Positions 8,773 to 18,060 of a stretch of DNA of 64,000 nt are shown here, piece by piece. The DNA is from a bacterium. Lineage in GTDB: Bacteria; Cyanobacteriota; Vampirovibrionia; Obscuribacterales; Obscuribacteraceae. The notes under the pieces were generated by a model. That model worked only from the letters and a program-made list of their open reading frames with translations. It was not told the DNA's origin and ran no database searches. Position 1 is the stretch's first letter, and each line of letters begins with the position of its first letter. The translations under genes were made by a program, and so were the position numbers. The DNA lies in the NCBI GenBank assembly GCA_018062085.1, contig JAGOSY010000023.1:22793-86792 (forward strand), given 5' to 3'.

Positions 8773-9618
8773 ATGAACCTCAATATTTCTGCTTCTCTGC
8801 CTGAAGCACGCTACGTCGTCTTTGGCGGAGTGTTAGTCTTAATCGCCTTCAACCTTTTCAAAATTGGCTGGTTTCTTGGTCTGCTTGCTGTCACTGTCCC
8901 CCTTGCTTGGCAGTGGGTATTTTTGTGGCTGAACAAAAGCAAGTTTTTGTCGCCATCTTCTCTCGGTCTGTCAACAAGTGAGTCTGGGTCCGGCCACTCT
9001 CAACTAATGGCAATTGCACTCTGTATGAGTGTTGCTGCTCTTGTGGCACCAGTATTTGTCTATTTCGGAGAAGCGCTCAATGATTCATTTGGTGCTATTG
9101 CTGGTGGTGACTTGCTTACTTACTTCGTCTTGCGCGCTGGGGTTGTGGAAGAACTGTTGAAGTTTTCAGCTGTTCTAATTGTGGTTAAGTATTTGGCGCC
9201 CCAGTCTCTGACACGGCCTGTTGATGGTATTGTTCTGGCTTGTGCTGCAGCTTTGGGTTTTGCTGTCTACGAAAACTTTTACCACAACCTCTATTTGCTT
9301 GACGCCCAAGGCGGGTTTAAAGCGTTTCTGCTTGGCACTTTCATTCGTGTGCCAATTCATGCACTTTATGGTGCAATTTGGGGTGCAGCTTTTGGTATTT
9401 CTAGATTCTTACCAGTGCCACAACGTTATGTTGTGCTCTGCACAGGTTTGGCTAGTTCTATGTTTGTGCATGGTCTCTGGGACACAATGGCCCAGTCCAA
9501 AACGCTGTTTGTTTTCGCTTTGATGCTCTTGCTCTATGGTGCTCTTTGGTACGGCTATACAAAGCTGTGGAGCCGGGTGGAAGCAATTGAACTTGTTTCA
9601 GGAGAAAATCATGAATAA
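8773..9618 (+). CDS. PrsW-family intramembrane metalloprotease
   Basis: The product is 281 aa with about seven to eight membrane segments. The PrsW/M82 motifs appear in order: VVEELLK near residue 123, YENFYHN near 166, HALYGAIWGAAFG near 196 and FVHGLWD near 229. In Bacillus, PrsW cleaves an anti-sigma factor; other relatives have unknown substrates. The ATG follows a strong SD. The stop overlaps the start of the site-2 protease gene by 8 bases, so the two proteases are probably translated together. Their pairing suggests regulated intramembrane proteolysis, but no anti-sigma factor gene is seen nearby. Confidence 0.85.
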   Translation: MNLNISASLPEARYVVFGGVLVLIAFNLFKIGWFLGLLAVTVPLAWQWVFLWLNKSKFLSPSSLGLSTSESGSGHSQLMAIALCMSVAALVAPVFVYFGEALNDSFGAIAGGDLLTYFVLRAGVVEELLKFSAVLIVVKYLAPQSLTRPVDGIVLACAAALGFAVYENFYHNLYLLDAQGGFKAFLLGTFIRVPIHALYGAIWGAAFGISRFLPVPQRYVVLCTGLASSMFVHGLWDTMAQSKTLFVFALMLLLYGALWYGYTKLWSRVEAIELVSGENHE

Positions 9619-10807
9619 GTTAGTCATGTATGAGGGTAAACGTCCTCCAACATCAATGCTGATAGTGGCGGCTGTAGTACTGGCTTCAATAGTTTCAGTC
9701 AGGATATTCGGTATGGTCGCAACCTTGCTGATTCTTAGTGCATGGATTACTTTGCACGAATTCGGGCATTGGATTGTTGCTCGAATTTCAGGTATCGAGG
9801 TACCTGTTTTTTCAGTGGGTCTAGGTAGCGCTAATCAAGCAAAAGTAATGGGGCGCGCCTTTGGTACTGAATTTCAGCTCAGACCTTTTCCGGTGGGTGG
9901 TTTTATCAAACCCGATGAGAAGTCGTTTGCCAGTGCTTCATTCACTGCTCGTGCCGCTACTTTAGCAGCAGGACCGATGATGAATTTGCTCATTCCGGTT
10001 GTGCTCTTCTTTTTGCTTTTTGCTATTAAGGGCGTACCAGACATTGCAGTCAAAGATGTCTACCTCACTGACCTTTCTAGCAGTGTTTCTACTGCTGCAA
10101 CTGCGGGTTTGGAAAAAGGAGATATATTCTTGGCTGTTGCGGGAGTAGCAATTGAGAAGCCAGAGCAGATTGTGCGCATCATGGAAGAACACAAACTGCA
10201 AACGGTCACTTTGCTTGTTAGTCACCTCGGTCAAACTAAGACTGTCACGCTGGTTCCTAACTCAGAAGGCAAAATTGGCATCGCCATAGGTGTGCATACT
10301 GAGCAAGTATTCAAAGAGGTCAGTACAGGAACAGCGGCCATTGAGGCTTTCTCACAGACAGCAAGTCTGACTGAGCAAACATTGGCTATGTATGGCCAGT
10401 TGTTTCAAGGTGAAAATCTCGATCACGTCAGTAGTGTCGTTGGCATCGTTAGTGAAGGTGGCAAGCAGGTAAATGGTGGTTTGGTAGCTAGCATTTCATT
10501 TGCTGCCATGCTTAGCATTGCCCTGGCTGTGCTAAATCTAGTTCCCTTGCCGATTTTGGATGGTGGGCAACTAGTGCTTTTGGCATTAGAGAGATATCGT
10601 GGACGGCCGCTTTCTGATGCTGTGCGCGGTTACTTAATTGCTGCGACAGTTGTCTTTTTCATCGGCCTATTCTTTCTGGCACTGTATAACGACTTGCTCG
10701 TGATGGTGGGAAATTTTTGGGCTGTGCCTGTAGTTGTGGTGGCCTTGTGTGCGCTTTTTTATTACTTGCTGCCATTCTTAGGCAAGTTGAGAGCGTCTAA
10801 GTCTTAG
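9611..10807 (+). CDS. Site-2-type (M50) intramembrane metalloprotease with PDZ domain
   Basis: I chose the ATG at 9611 because it follows GGAGAAAATC; the open frame extends 25 codons further upstream. The product is 398 aa. Near residue 46 LHEFGH supplies the zinc-binding HExxH in a membrane helix, followed by the GGF strand and AAGPMMN. Residues about 155-230 form a PDZ-like domain. Near residue 305 NLVPLPILDGG supplies the third ligand aspartate. This is the RseP layout, but with a single PDZ domain and a C-terminal two-helix extension. It would cut membrane-anchored regulators. It overlaps the PrsW-like gene and is followed by a terminator. Confidence 0.88.
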   Translation: MNKLVMYEGKRPPTSMLIVAAVVLASIVSVRIFGMVATLLILSAWITLHEFGHWIVARISGIEVPVFSVGLGSANQAKVMGRAFGTEFQLRPFPVGGFIKPDEKSFASASFTARAATLAAGPMMNLLIPVVLFFLLFAIKGVPDIAVKDVYLTDLSSSVSTAATAGLEKGDIFLAVAGVAIEKPEQIVRIMEEHKLQTVTLLVSHLGQTKTVTLVPNSEGKIGIAIGVHTEQVFKEVSTGTAAIEAFSQTASLTEQTLAMYGQLFQGENLDHVSSVVGIVSEGGKQVNGGLVASISFAAMLSIALAVLNLVPLPILDGGQLVLLALERYRGRPLSDAVRGYLIAATVVFFIGLFFLALYNDLLVMVGNFWAVPVVVVALCALFYYLLPFLGKLRASKS

Positions 10808-10880
10808 CAACTTTCTAACAAGAACTTTGAGTGGAGCTGATTTAGAAACAGGCTCTTCTCTTTCATTGATATCACGTAAT

Positions 10881-10927
10881 CGACCACGTCGGCAGCTGAT
10901 GAAGCCTTGCTGCGTGGTCGTTGTTTT
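10881..10927 (+). terminator. Intrinsic terminator after the protease pair
   Basis: CGACCACG pairs with CGTGGTCG, with an inner GCAGC/GCTGC extension. TTGTTTT follows. It lies 73 bp after the site-2 protease stop. Confidence 0.75.
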
Positions 10928-10969
10928 GCGCTGCCTTAAATATTGGGGTCTAGCGCAGGGAGGCTTAAA

Positions 10970-11773
10970 ATGAAAATTTATTTTTTTACACTGGGGCTCA
11001 AGGATGGTCCTATTGCGCAGTTTTTTGCTGCAATCGAGCAGAAATTTGTTTGGCAGTACGCACAGCGCTGTCTTACGAGTGGCTTCGTTCCTACTGCCTT
11101 CTTGCCGCTACAGTTTATCGGTAAGTTGTTGGCCAAGCTCTGGATCTTTATTCAGGTTGGTCGCGTAAAAATTGTCGGTAAGGAACATTTGGATAGTGGA
11201 AAGCGCATTGTTTTTTGCGCTAATCACGTCAGTATGTTTGACCCCATTCTTGTCTACTCATTGCTAAAATGCTACCCCCGTTATATGACTGCCATAGAAG
11301 AAATGACAGGTTTCGGCGGTCTGAAGGCTGTCTTTATGGGAGCTTGTGGATCGTTTGCAGTGGATAGATCTAAAGGCAAGACAGTGATTGAGCCTGCGAT
11401 CGATGTACTAGTTAAAGGCGATTCACTGGTGATTTTTCCTGAAGGCAAAATTGGTATGAATGGTCCGTATAAGCAGGGCTCTGCCATTATTGCTCTTGGT
11501 GCAGCAGCCAAGTTAGCTAAGCAAGAGCAAGTTGGTATTGTGCCAATTCATCTTTTCTTTCATGGTTTTCATTCGCAATCGGCTAAAGGCCCTTACGGAG
11601 CCATGAAATTTGATTGGCGTCATGGTGTTACTGTTACTGTTGGTGCACCGATATGGCTTGACTCTGATGTAATACTTCGCCCTGAGCAGCTGACCGAGAT
11701 TGTGCGCCATCAAATCGTTGATCAACTTGCTCCTCGTGATCTTAGATCGAGTAGTGATTGGGTTGCCGTTTAA
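10970..11773 (+). CDS. PlsC-like 1-acyl-glycerol-3-phosphate acyltransferase
   Basis: The ATG at 10970 has the SD GGGAGG; a longer TTG-started frame is less likely. The product is 267 aa. Acyltransferase motifs are ANHVSMFDP near residue 84 (the HX4D catalytic pair) and VIFPEGKIG near residue 154. The family adds acyl groups to lysophosphatidic acid or related acceptors at the inner membrane. A hydrophobic segment near residues 40-60 could anchor it. The exact acceptor cannot be told. It stands between two hairpins and so may be monocistronic. Confidence 0.85.
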   Translation: MKIYFFTLGLKDGPIAQFFAAIEQKFVWQYAQRCLTSGFVPTAFLPLQFIGKLLAKLWIFIQVGRVKIVGKEHLDSGKRIVFCANHVSMFDPILVYSLLKCYPRYMTAIEEMTGFGGLKAVFMGACGSFAVDRSKGKTVIEPAIDVLVKGDSLVIFPEGKIGMNGPYKQGSAIIALGAAAKLAKQEQVGIVPIHLFFHGFHSQSAKGPYGAMKFDWRHGVTVTVGAPIWLDSDVILRPEQLTEIVRHQIVDQLAPRDLRSSSDWVAV

Positions 11774-12295
11774 CCGAGTAGTTTTAGCGGAGTATTTTCT
11801 TTTGATTATTGGTCTTGAATTTAGAGAAGGAAGTAGAAGTGGCTTGAATGGGCTGTCACTTCCTTCTCAGGACTAGCTCAGGACTAGCAAGAATTTTGCC
11901 CTGGTTTGATTTCGCGAATCTGTCCTATCACTTTAGCTAAGCTGATGTTTGGATTTTATATTAATGGGGTAGGTTAACTATAGAATACAGTGACTTGATG
12001 AAAAGACTTAGAAGGCAGGAATGAAGAGACGTATAGCACCAGCAATAGAATTCGAAAATCGCTTTCGGTTCGAAGGTGATAGGCCGGCTGTTGACAATCA
12101 AGCAGACCAGTCCACTATAGGACACCAAAAATTTATTCCTTGAGGATGGGACGGGCGTCCTTGCCCATTAATTGCTCCTACTTACAAGAGGCAAACGCCC
12201 ACAGCGCCGAAAATTCCTGCTTGTTGGGCCGCGTCGCAGTTACCCTACGGCTAATGTGAAAAGCCAGCCAGACGCGCCAAACATTACAACACCCA
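11774..12295. other. Intergenic region with long hairpin and direct repeat
   Basis: The region holds an 11-bp hairpin at 11824-11868 (GAGAAGGAAGT with ACTTCCTTCTC), a direct repeat of AGGACTAGC near 11870-11890 and a possible 40-codon frame at 12021. No larger gene is visible. Confidence 0.5.
12021..12143 (+). CDS. Possible 40-aa small protein
   Basis: An ATG with AAGG 8-11 bases upstream opens a 40-codon frame rich in charged residues (starting MKRRIAP, ending HQKFIP). It has no recognised motif and no paralogue here. It could equally be a chance frame. Confidence 0.25.
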   Translation: MKRRIAPAIEFENRFRFEGDRPAVDNQADQSTIGHQKFIP

Positions 12296-13129
12296 TCAGA
12301 TCGGCTGTAACGGCGCGTCTTTGAGCAATCGAAGCAGTTCTTTTGTCATTGTTTTGTAAGACTTGCAGCTGGCCTCGTATCCTGGGAGGTTATCCCAGGG
12401 CGTCTTAGCAGCCAACCGGCGAGCAGCATTAACGGCCCAGCCGAGAGCATCCAGTTTGCCAAGGGCAGCATCAACAGCACAACGGGCCGCATTTTCCTCT
12501 GTACTTAGAGTGACCAGCTCTGCGGACAGAATGTGGAGACGGGTTTTACAGTCTTCCCGGACCGCATCGCACGTAATAGAGCTAGTAGCTGCGCTTTGAG
12601 CAGCATTGATTCTATGGTTCAGTTTGACCTTTGCTGAGATAGCATCCCAGTAGTGGACAGCAGCCGCAGATGATGCAGCTTCCCATTGGGCTTGATCTGT
12701 ACAGCCCTCACTATATAGTCTTGCTACTTCCACAATAGCCTGGCGTTGCTCATCTGTTCGAGCATATTTGATCACACCACGCTTGCTATCAGTAAGGCAC
12801 CAGACCATAAAGGTGGGCCACACTCGGCTTAAGTCTGCACCGACCGGGATGACCGAGAGAAAATCTACCGGCCATTTCTTTGCCATGTAATCAGGCATTT
12901 CTTCAAAGAGATAGTCTTCCAGTCTGGCTAGAATATGCGGGATGCCCAGTTCGGTTTCATACAGTTCATGGTTGTCGCTGTGGATGGTGCACCCCACTGC
13001 ACAGCCCACGCCGTTGTGCCAGTAAAAGTACTTTTGACGGAATTCGTCTGCTTGTCTGTGTGCACGCACTCGGGTTAGAAACTTATTTTTTACGCTTGTA
13101 TCTCCATGAAAAGCTCGTAGTGTATTCAT
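12296..13129 (-). CDS. Conserved hypothetical protein of a phage/bacterial family
   Basis: I prefer the ATG at 13129 (MNTLRAFHGD) over the ORF start 12 codons upstream, because related proteins as I recall them start here. The product is 277 aa. Residues about 30-100 contain a conserved block (YFYWHNGVGCAVGCTIHS, then LGIP, LARLED, WPVDFL, GADLSRV) that I recall from an unnamed family in phages and diverse bacteria. The C-terminal half is alanine-rich and helical, with a conserved tail. No catalytic motif can be assigned beyond the Cys/His cluster near residue 40. It is the last gene of a minus-strand run of unknown genes. Confidence 0.75.
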   Translation of the reverse strand: MNTLRAFHGDTSVKNKFLTRVRAHRQADEFRQKYFYWHNGVGCAVGCTIHSDNHELYETELGIPHILARLEDYLFEEMPDYMAKKWPVDFLSVIPVGADLSRVWPTFMVWCLTDSKRGVIKYARTDEQRQAIVEVARLYSEGCTDQAQWEAASSAAAVHYWDAISAKVKLNHRINAAQSAATSSITCDAVREDCKTRLHILSAELVTLSTEENAARCAVDAALGKLDALGWAVNAARRLAAKTPWDNLPGYEASCKSYKTMTKELLRLLKDAPLQPI

Positions 13130-13218
13130 ATCAATTTCCCATATTAAAAGAGCCGCAATGGTCACGAAGAGCCTTGTGGCGGTGTTGAAAACAAAATGCC
13201 TTAACGAATTGTGATGTC

Positions 13219-13602
13219 TTACTTTGATTGTGTGGCAATAGCTGCCCGTATACCAATGTAAGAGCCGATTGATGTAGCGACTGACACTAGAATACCTAGA
13301 CCTAGAGCCTGAACCAGACCCAGTCCGCTGACGCTTAAGCCCATCAGTAGACCAAATGTAGTTCCGCTGAACAAATAGGGCTTGATACTTAAGCTAGACC
13401 AGAAGCCCAGAGATTCAGCCATTGCAATCAAAAGCGTATTGGCGATACCCAATACAGAACCTATGACGACTGCAAACATAAAGACAGTACGATCTGGCAT
13501 GTGGCCTTGTTGAAAAATGGCAGTTACTGCAATGGTAATGAAACCGCAGCAAAGAATTGAGCAAACGATTGCCCATCCGAGTTTGTACATGAGTTTTATC
13601 AT
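13219..13602 (-). CDS. Small four-helix membrane protein
   Basis: The ATG at 13602 is chosen for its SD AGGAGA. The product is 127 aa with about four hydrophobic segments separated by short loops and a short basic C-terminus. No family is recognised. It follows the 13690-14088 gene with the same orientation, so the two may be cotranscribed. Confidence 0.65.
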   Translation of the reverse strand: MIKLMYKLGWAIVCSILCCGFITIAVTAIFQQGHMPDRTVFMFAVVIGSVLGIANTLLIAMAESLGFWSSLSIKPYLFSGTTFGLLMGLSVSGLGLVQALGLGILVSVATSIGSYIGIRAAIATQSK

Positions 13603-13689
13603 CAGTGTTCTCCTGATAATACTGTTGAAAGAATCCAATTTTTGATTGAATGTGAAAAGGAATGTGAAAAGGAATGTGAAAAGCGCAAT

Positions 13690-14088
13690 CTAGAGCTCAT
13701 GTTTTAAACCTAGGTTGCGCCGCAGCATGCATATTTGCACCATGCCATGGTCGGCTCGCTCAAGACAGCGCTGCCACTGAGCTTCTGTGAAAAACTTAGC
13801 GGCCAAACGCAGTTGCTCTCTTGCACTTTGCAGATTGCGTTCAACCAACCAGGCTTTGTCTTTGTCATAAGCTGGTAAGTGCGATTGCATCATACTATCG
13901 ATAAACTCCAGCTCTGCCTCCAGTGATTCGACGGCTACGAATGCTGGCATTTGCACCTGCCGTCTAGCCAGTACACTCCATAGGGCACAAGCTCCGATGA
14001 TCACTGCCGCCGCTGCAAGCGTATCCCACGGCACTCGAAGTAAGTCAAAGTAGTAATTTAGCCAATCTGTAGCTATTTGGTTTTTCAT
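13690..14088 (-). CDS. Hypothetical membrane-anchored helical protein
   Basis: The product is 132 aa. One membrane segment lies near residues 22-40, followed by a helical, charged domain. The SD GAGG precedes the ATG, and before it the transcript carries a hairpin (CAGCA/TGCTG) and a run of seven T residues. Function unknown. It lies between two other small unknown genes in the same direction. Confidence 0.65.
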   Translation of the reverse strand: MKNQIATDWLNYYFDLLRVPWDTLAAAAVIIGACALWSVLARRQVQMPAFVAVESLEAELEFIDSMMQSHLPAYDKDKAWLVERNLQSAREQLRLAAKFFTEAQWQRCLERADHGMVQICMLRRNLGLKHEL

Positions 14089-14207
14089 ATTAGTAACCTC
14101 AAAAAAAGTTGAATCAGCAAAATAAAAGCTGCTGGGGCGCCATCCTTGGCACTTTCAGCATTAGGTTAGATGACGCTTGTTGTAGCAGGGCTGCAAGAAG
14201 CGTTCTG

Positions 14208-14666
14208 TCAGGCAGTCACGTTAGCGGCTTCTGTCAAAGCATCGGCCTCAGCGAGTTTTTCCTGGGCTTTAGTCAGAAGGTCATCAATCACCGGGATCAT
14301 AATGGCGTTCATTCCGTATACGAAAGGCACGACGGCTTCTTTTTCGACACCAAACTGATCCATAAGCGCCTCAACAATTTCTTCGGCCACATGCACCAGT
14401 GCAGCCAAGGGATTATTAGTCTCGGCATCGACTGGGAGCTCAGGTGTATTCAGGTATTGCAGGGTATTGCCGACGTTTTCTAGCATGGCATAGGCTTGTT
14501 TAGCTAGACCCATGGCAACGAGACGATTAGCTTGAGCTGCCGCTGGGCCAGATGCAAGTTTTTCTTGAAGAACATTCTCGATCTGTTCTATTACACTGAT
14601 TGAAGATTGATATTTTGCATTCATTTCTTCAACAGTCAAGGTTGGGTTTTGTGTTTGTGTGGTCAT
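14208..14666 (-). CDS. Hypothetical helical protein
   Basis: The product is 152 aa with a strong SD (AGGAGA). It is predominantly helical and acidic, alanine-rich at both ends, with no membrane segment and no recognised motif. It appears to be the first gene of the 14666-12296 minus-strand run. Confidence 0.65.
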   Translation of the reverse strand: MTTQTQNPTLTVEEMNAKYQSSISVIEQIENVLQEKLASGPAAAQANRLVAMGLAKQAYAMLENVGNTLQYLNTPELPVDAETNNPLAALVHVAEEIVEALMDQFGVEKEAVVPFVYGMNAIMIPVIDDLLTKAQEKLAEADALTEAANVTA

Positions 14667-15349
14667 TGCTTTGTCTCCTAAAGACAGGGTTTTATGATGG
14701 TTTGTTCAATGGCAGAGTTGACTTCAATCAGTGTCTAGCGGAAGCCCAGTGTTTCAGCCGTTGCAGAGTTCTCTTCGTTCAGATTGCGGGGGGTAGTGGC
14801 ACATCTTCTTGGGGCAAACTTGGCTGCGCCTGGTTCGCTGCTTTGGCTGTTGGCGTGAGACGTTAAGCAACACGGTTGCTTCGTAAAGATTACTGATGAA
14901 GTAATAGCTAGTGTTCTAGTTGATAAGTCCTTGCATGCGCGTAAATAAGAAGAGAGTCTCTTACTGGTAACAGAGACACTATTAAAGAGGCAAGGTAGAC
15001 CACTTTGTCGAAAAGAGCGAGGTTGCTACATCAGCAGGGCTTGAAGTCTATTCTGATCAGTCTTTTGTCTGATGCCGCAAATATTCACGGGCGATTGGGC
15101 TGCACCAATAGTGGTGGTTCTACGAAGAAATCAGATTCGCACAGGCTCGGGTTGAAAGAACGGTGGTAGCCGCTGGAATGGTCGGCAGGGCTTCGTTTCT
15201 AGTAGTAGTCGACTCGAAGGTTTGTGGTGTCTCTTGGATGCTTGGTGTAACCGTACTGAGTTCGTTAGTTTCTATCAACCAATTGCTGGCATCGAGCTTA
15301 TCGATTTAGGAGTCTGGTATTGGCATAGTGTTTAGTTCGTATAGTTCCA
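14667..15349. other. Long intergenic region, no gene seen
   Basis: Almost 700 bp separate two minus-strand genes. Short frames exist on both strands but none has a good SD or protein-like composition. A weak hairpin (GTCTCT with AGAGAC) lies near 14956-14983. Part may be promoter and leader for the 14666 gene. Confidence 0.4.
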
Positions 15350-16120
15350 TCAAACACCGTCTTTGCCTCTTGTTGCCACAATCGGCACAACGACATCATC
15401 AAATATGGCGGCTCCAAAGGTACTGCCAGCATTATGACCGGCTGTCCGTGCCAGAGAGGGAAATACCGATTTAATTGCTGCTGTTGCAGGAGCTGTGCCA
15501 AGGGCGCCGACGGCACTGGCTACTAATGTAACTGTTCCTGCGCCTACATCTTGGAGAGTTCTGTGCGCCCGCATCTTCTGCTCTAGAGAATAGTCGTTCG
15601 GATTGGAGACTACTTTGGCTGCGTCTACCCATGTTGGAACCTTATTCGCTAGTGTATAAAGACCATAGCCGCCAGCGGCTACTAGGCCGGCTCCTATTAC
15701 CACTGGTGATACGAACGTAGCACCGATTCCTACTCCTAAGCCAATTGCCGCACTACCTAGAACCCTCCCCGGATGATTGGTTAGCTCGTCAATTGCTCCG
15801 ACGGCAAGATCCTTTGCTACTTCCATAACGCTTGAATCGTTGTCGTCAGTGATTTGCAGCTCTGGTAAAGTGGTGTTGGCGGCTAGAGTTGTAGCAGACC
15901 AACTCTTGAGTCTGTTGTCCGCATTGGGCTCTGGCAAGTCTTGAATGTTCCAGAGTGAAGGTATGTTTTCAGTCGGCAGCCCGTATGACTCCATTCTGCA
16001 GGCTTGCAAACTATCTATTTCAATCGTCGACTTAAAAGATTGCTGCTCTATCTGCCATGGACTATGAGCAATTGCCATACTCTCAGTTGATTTCGTTGTA
16101 CTTTCTTCTATTGCTGGCAT
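15350..16120 (-). CDS. Hydrophobic-domain hypothetical protein
   Basis: The product is 256 aa. The first 110 residues are polar. Residues about 125-175 and 205-235 are glycine/alanine-rich hydrophobic stretches that may span or insert into membranes. The layout resembles the N-terminal domains of the proteins at 97-1611 and 1946-3187 and the proteins at 24076 and 60920, so I place it in the same loose group. No catalytic motif is visible. The SD is weak. Confidence 0.65.
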   Translation of the reverse strand: MPAIEESTTKSTESMAIAHSPWQIEQQSFKSTIEIDSLQACRMESYGLPTENIPSLWNIQDLPEPNADNRLKSWSATTLAANTTLPELQITDDNDSSVMEVAKDLAVGAIDELTNHPGRVLGSAAIGLGVGIGATFVSPVVIGAGLVAAGGYGLYTLANKVPTWVDAAKVVSNPNDYSLEQKMRAHRTLQDVGAGTVTLVASAVGALGTAPATAAIKSVFPSLARTAGHNAGSTFGAAIFDDVVVPIVATRGKDGV

Positions 16121-16185
16121 GTTAGACCCTAGTAAGTGCGTTAACAGTTACTATCCGCCTTGAATCGATTTTGGACATCAAAATT

Positions 16186-16242
16186 GAGGTTTTTTCTGAT
16201 GTCGTAAAACAGCGGAAGATAGAGCTTGTTTCGGGCTGCTTG
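16186..16242 (-). pseudogene. Remnant of the 3' end of a second citrate synthase gene
   Basis: Read on the minus strand, 16201-16242 encodes QAARNKLYLPLFYD, close to the C-terminus of the citrate synthase at 19400-20554 (QAGNNKLYRPLSYYT). The DNA aligns through its flank to 16186. It sits upstream of and divergent from mdh copy 1, exactly as gltA sits relative to mdh copy 2. Confidence 0.7.
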
Positions 16243-16340
16243 AAAAGCAGGAGTTGTAAAGCGGTTTAATTTAGAGTCAGTGCAATGTGGAAAAAGGTTG
16301 CTCGGTGGCAAGTTAGAGGAAAAAAATGACCAGAGCTAGC

Positions 16341-16633
16341 GCAGCTAGCGAAAACGACTCAAGCTCTAGTTCTATTGCAGCATGGTGCTTCCCTTTGGAC
16401 TTTGTCAGTAGCTTGTTGCGAGCGTTGTCAGTGGCTACTGTTACTTGTCATTGCAGTCTTGAAGTTGTTTATTCGCAAGTACTAGCCTGAGTTTCTATTA
16501 TTCCTGCCTCCTACTTATTACCAGACATTTTCTGCCAGTCTCCACCAACTAAGTAACCAACCATCAACCGCTAAGTACCTGCAGCCGCACTCAATTGCGT
16601 TGCATGTGGAACAGCACCAACCAAGGAACAATC
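16341..16633 (+). promoter_or_regulatory. Leader of mdh copy 1, conserved with that of mdh copy 2
   Basis: Blocks are shared with 20765-21074, among them GACTCAAG, CTTGAAGTTG, TACTAG(C/G)CTGAG and GGAACAGC before the SD AAGGAAC. The conservation outside coding sequence marks this as duplicated promoter and leader DNA. Confidence 0.6.
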
Positions 16634-17719
16634 ATGTTCAAAGTCTCAATTATCGGAGCCGGCAATGTCGGCGCTACAGCTGCACAGTACATCGCCATGA
16701 GAAATTTGGCTGACGTTGTGCTCATCGATATCAACGAGGGTGCTGCTATGGGTAAATCATTGGATTTGCTTCAGACCGGGCCAGTTACCTCTCATTGCGC
16801 TCATCTCTCTGGCGCCAGTGGTTATGAAACCACCGCCAATTCTGATGTGGTCGTTATCACCGCTGGTATTCCGCGAAAAGAGGGAATGAGTCGCGACCAA
16901 TTGCTCAAAATCAATGCTCAAATTGTTAGCAGTGCTGCCGAGCAAGCTGTGAAATTTTCACCTGATGCTGTTTTTGTAATTGTCACTAATCCGCTGGATG
17001 TGATGACTCAGCTCGCCTACCAGATTACTGGATTACCCCGCCAGCGCGTGATTGGCATGGCCGGGGTGCTCGATAGCGGTCGTTTTCAGACCTTTATTGC
17101 TGCTGAGTTGGCGGTTAGCCCGGTGGATGTAAAAGCGATGGTTCTAGGGGGTCACGGCGACCTTATGGTGCCATTGTTGCGTCATTCTTCGGTCAATGGT
17201 ATTCCCGCCTTAGAGTTAATTTCTGAAACTCGTCTGCAAGAGCTAGCAGTGCGAACCAGGGACGGCGGTGCTGAAATTGTCAGCTACTTGAAGTCTGGCA
17301 GTGCCTACTATGCGCCAGGTGCTTCTGTTGCTCTTATGGTCGAGGCGATTCTGCAAGATCAAAACCGTATGCTGCCATGCTCAGTTTTGGCCACTGGTCA
17401 ATATGGTCTCAACAATGTTTTTGTGGGTTTACCTGTTGTGCTTGGTCGCAGCGGCGTTAAACGCATTGTCGAACTGCCATTGAACAGCTCCGAACTACAA
17501 GCACTGCAAAAGTCGGCAGCAGCTATAGAGAAGAACGTAGTGGTTATGAATGATTTGATTGGCTGGGGTAAACCAGCGATTGTTGAGGCTGCCGTTACGG
17601 AATTGCCAGCAGTAGTGGCTGCAACAGCTCCGGTGGCAGCTATTGTTGAATCTGATGAACCTTCTGCATCTGCTCCTGAAGCAGCTCTTGCTGAGCCTAA
17701 AGAACCAGTAGCTAAGTGA
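16634..17719 (+). CDS. mdh: Malate dehydrogenase, LDH-like type (copy 1)
   Basis: I start at the ATG at 16634 after AAGGAAC. The product is 361 aa. The NAD-binding motif is IGAGNVGAT at residue 6. The active-site loop reads GIPRKEGMSR, whose arginine marks malate rather than lactate specificity. VTNPLDVMT and the catalytic His in GGHGDLMVP follow. It interconverts malate and oxaloacetate with NAD in the TCA and glyoxylate cycles. The core matches the usual 310 residues or so; a further 45 or so residues form an Ala/Pro/Glu-rich tail ending EPKEPVAK, absent from ordinary enzymes. It is closely similar to the copy at 21075-22133. Confidence 0.92.
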   Translation: MFKVSIIGAGNVGATAAQYIAMRNLADVVLIDINEGAAMGKSLDLLQTGPVTSHCAHLSGASGYETTANSDVVVITAGIPRKEGMSRDQLLKINAQIVSSAAEQAVKFSPDAVFVIVTNPLDVMTQLAYQITGLPRQRVIGMAGVLDSGRFQTFIAAELAVSPVDVKAMVLGGHGDLMVPLLRHSSVNGIPALELISETRLQELAVRTRDGGAEIVSYLKSGSAYYAPGASVALMVEAILQDQNRMLPCSVLATGQYGLNNVFVGLPVVLGRSGVKRIVELPLNSSELQALQKSAAAIEKNVVVMNDLIGWGKPAIVEAAVTELPAVVAATAPVAAIVESDEPSASAPEAALAEPKEPVAK

Positions 17720-17774
17720 CGACTAGGTTGATAGTCTCAAGTTAGCCGCAGCACAAGACTTGTAGGAAACTTTT

Positions 17775-17804
17775 GTCGCTCACGGCTCGGAAGCTGTGAG
17801 CGAC
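17775..17804. other. Perfect 9-bp hairpin after mdh copy 1
   Basis: GTCGCTCAC pairs with GTGAGCGAC; nine A residues follow 7 bases later. A clearly related hairpin plus A run occurs after glpD at about 23860-23910, so it belongs to the duplicated unit. The A run is on the wrong strand for a plus-strand intrinsic terminator. Confidence 0.55.
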
Positions 17805-18006
17805 ACTATCTAAAAAAAAAGCCACGCAGATACTAGTTTGCGTAGTAAAAAAAGTTATTTAAAACTGAGCTTGGCGCGTGACAACAGCTGGCTTCTTGAG
17901 GTTCTGGAGGTTTTCAATGGGGATGTTGAATTGCAGGGCATGTCACATAGAAAGACATGGTGGTAGGCAATCCATAGCCTATCACCCTAAAGTTATTGGT
18001 TTTGAG

Positions 18007-18060
18007 CAGCAGACAGAGTGAGCCGAATCACTCAACTCTATCTGTGCTCTTTGTTTTTTG
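18007..18060 (+). terminator. Hairpin and T run between convergent genes
   Basis: An imperfect stem (AGCAGACAGAGT with ACTCTATCTGTGCT; inner GAGTG/CACTC) is followed by CTTTGTTTTTT. It lies in the 341-bp gap between mdh copy 1 and the convergent MFS gene. Nothing else is seen in that gap besides a second weak hairpin near 17823. Confidence 0.55.

Noticed and set aside
12060..12090. tRNA T-arm-like GGTTCGAA
   Set aside because: The surrounding bases do not fold into a cloverleaf and there is no acceptor stem.
16595..16633. Longer start for mdh copy 1
   Set aside because: The 13 extra codons precede the NAD-binding strand, are absent in copy 2 and contain the true SD.
17820..17860. Terminator from the A run after mdh copy 1
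   Set aside because: The A run is on the plus strand after the stem; on the minus strand the T run precedes the stem, so neither direction gives a classical intrinsic terminator.
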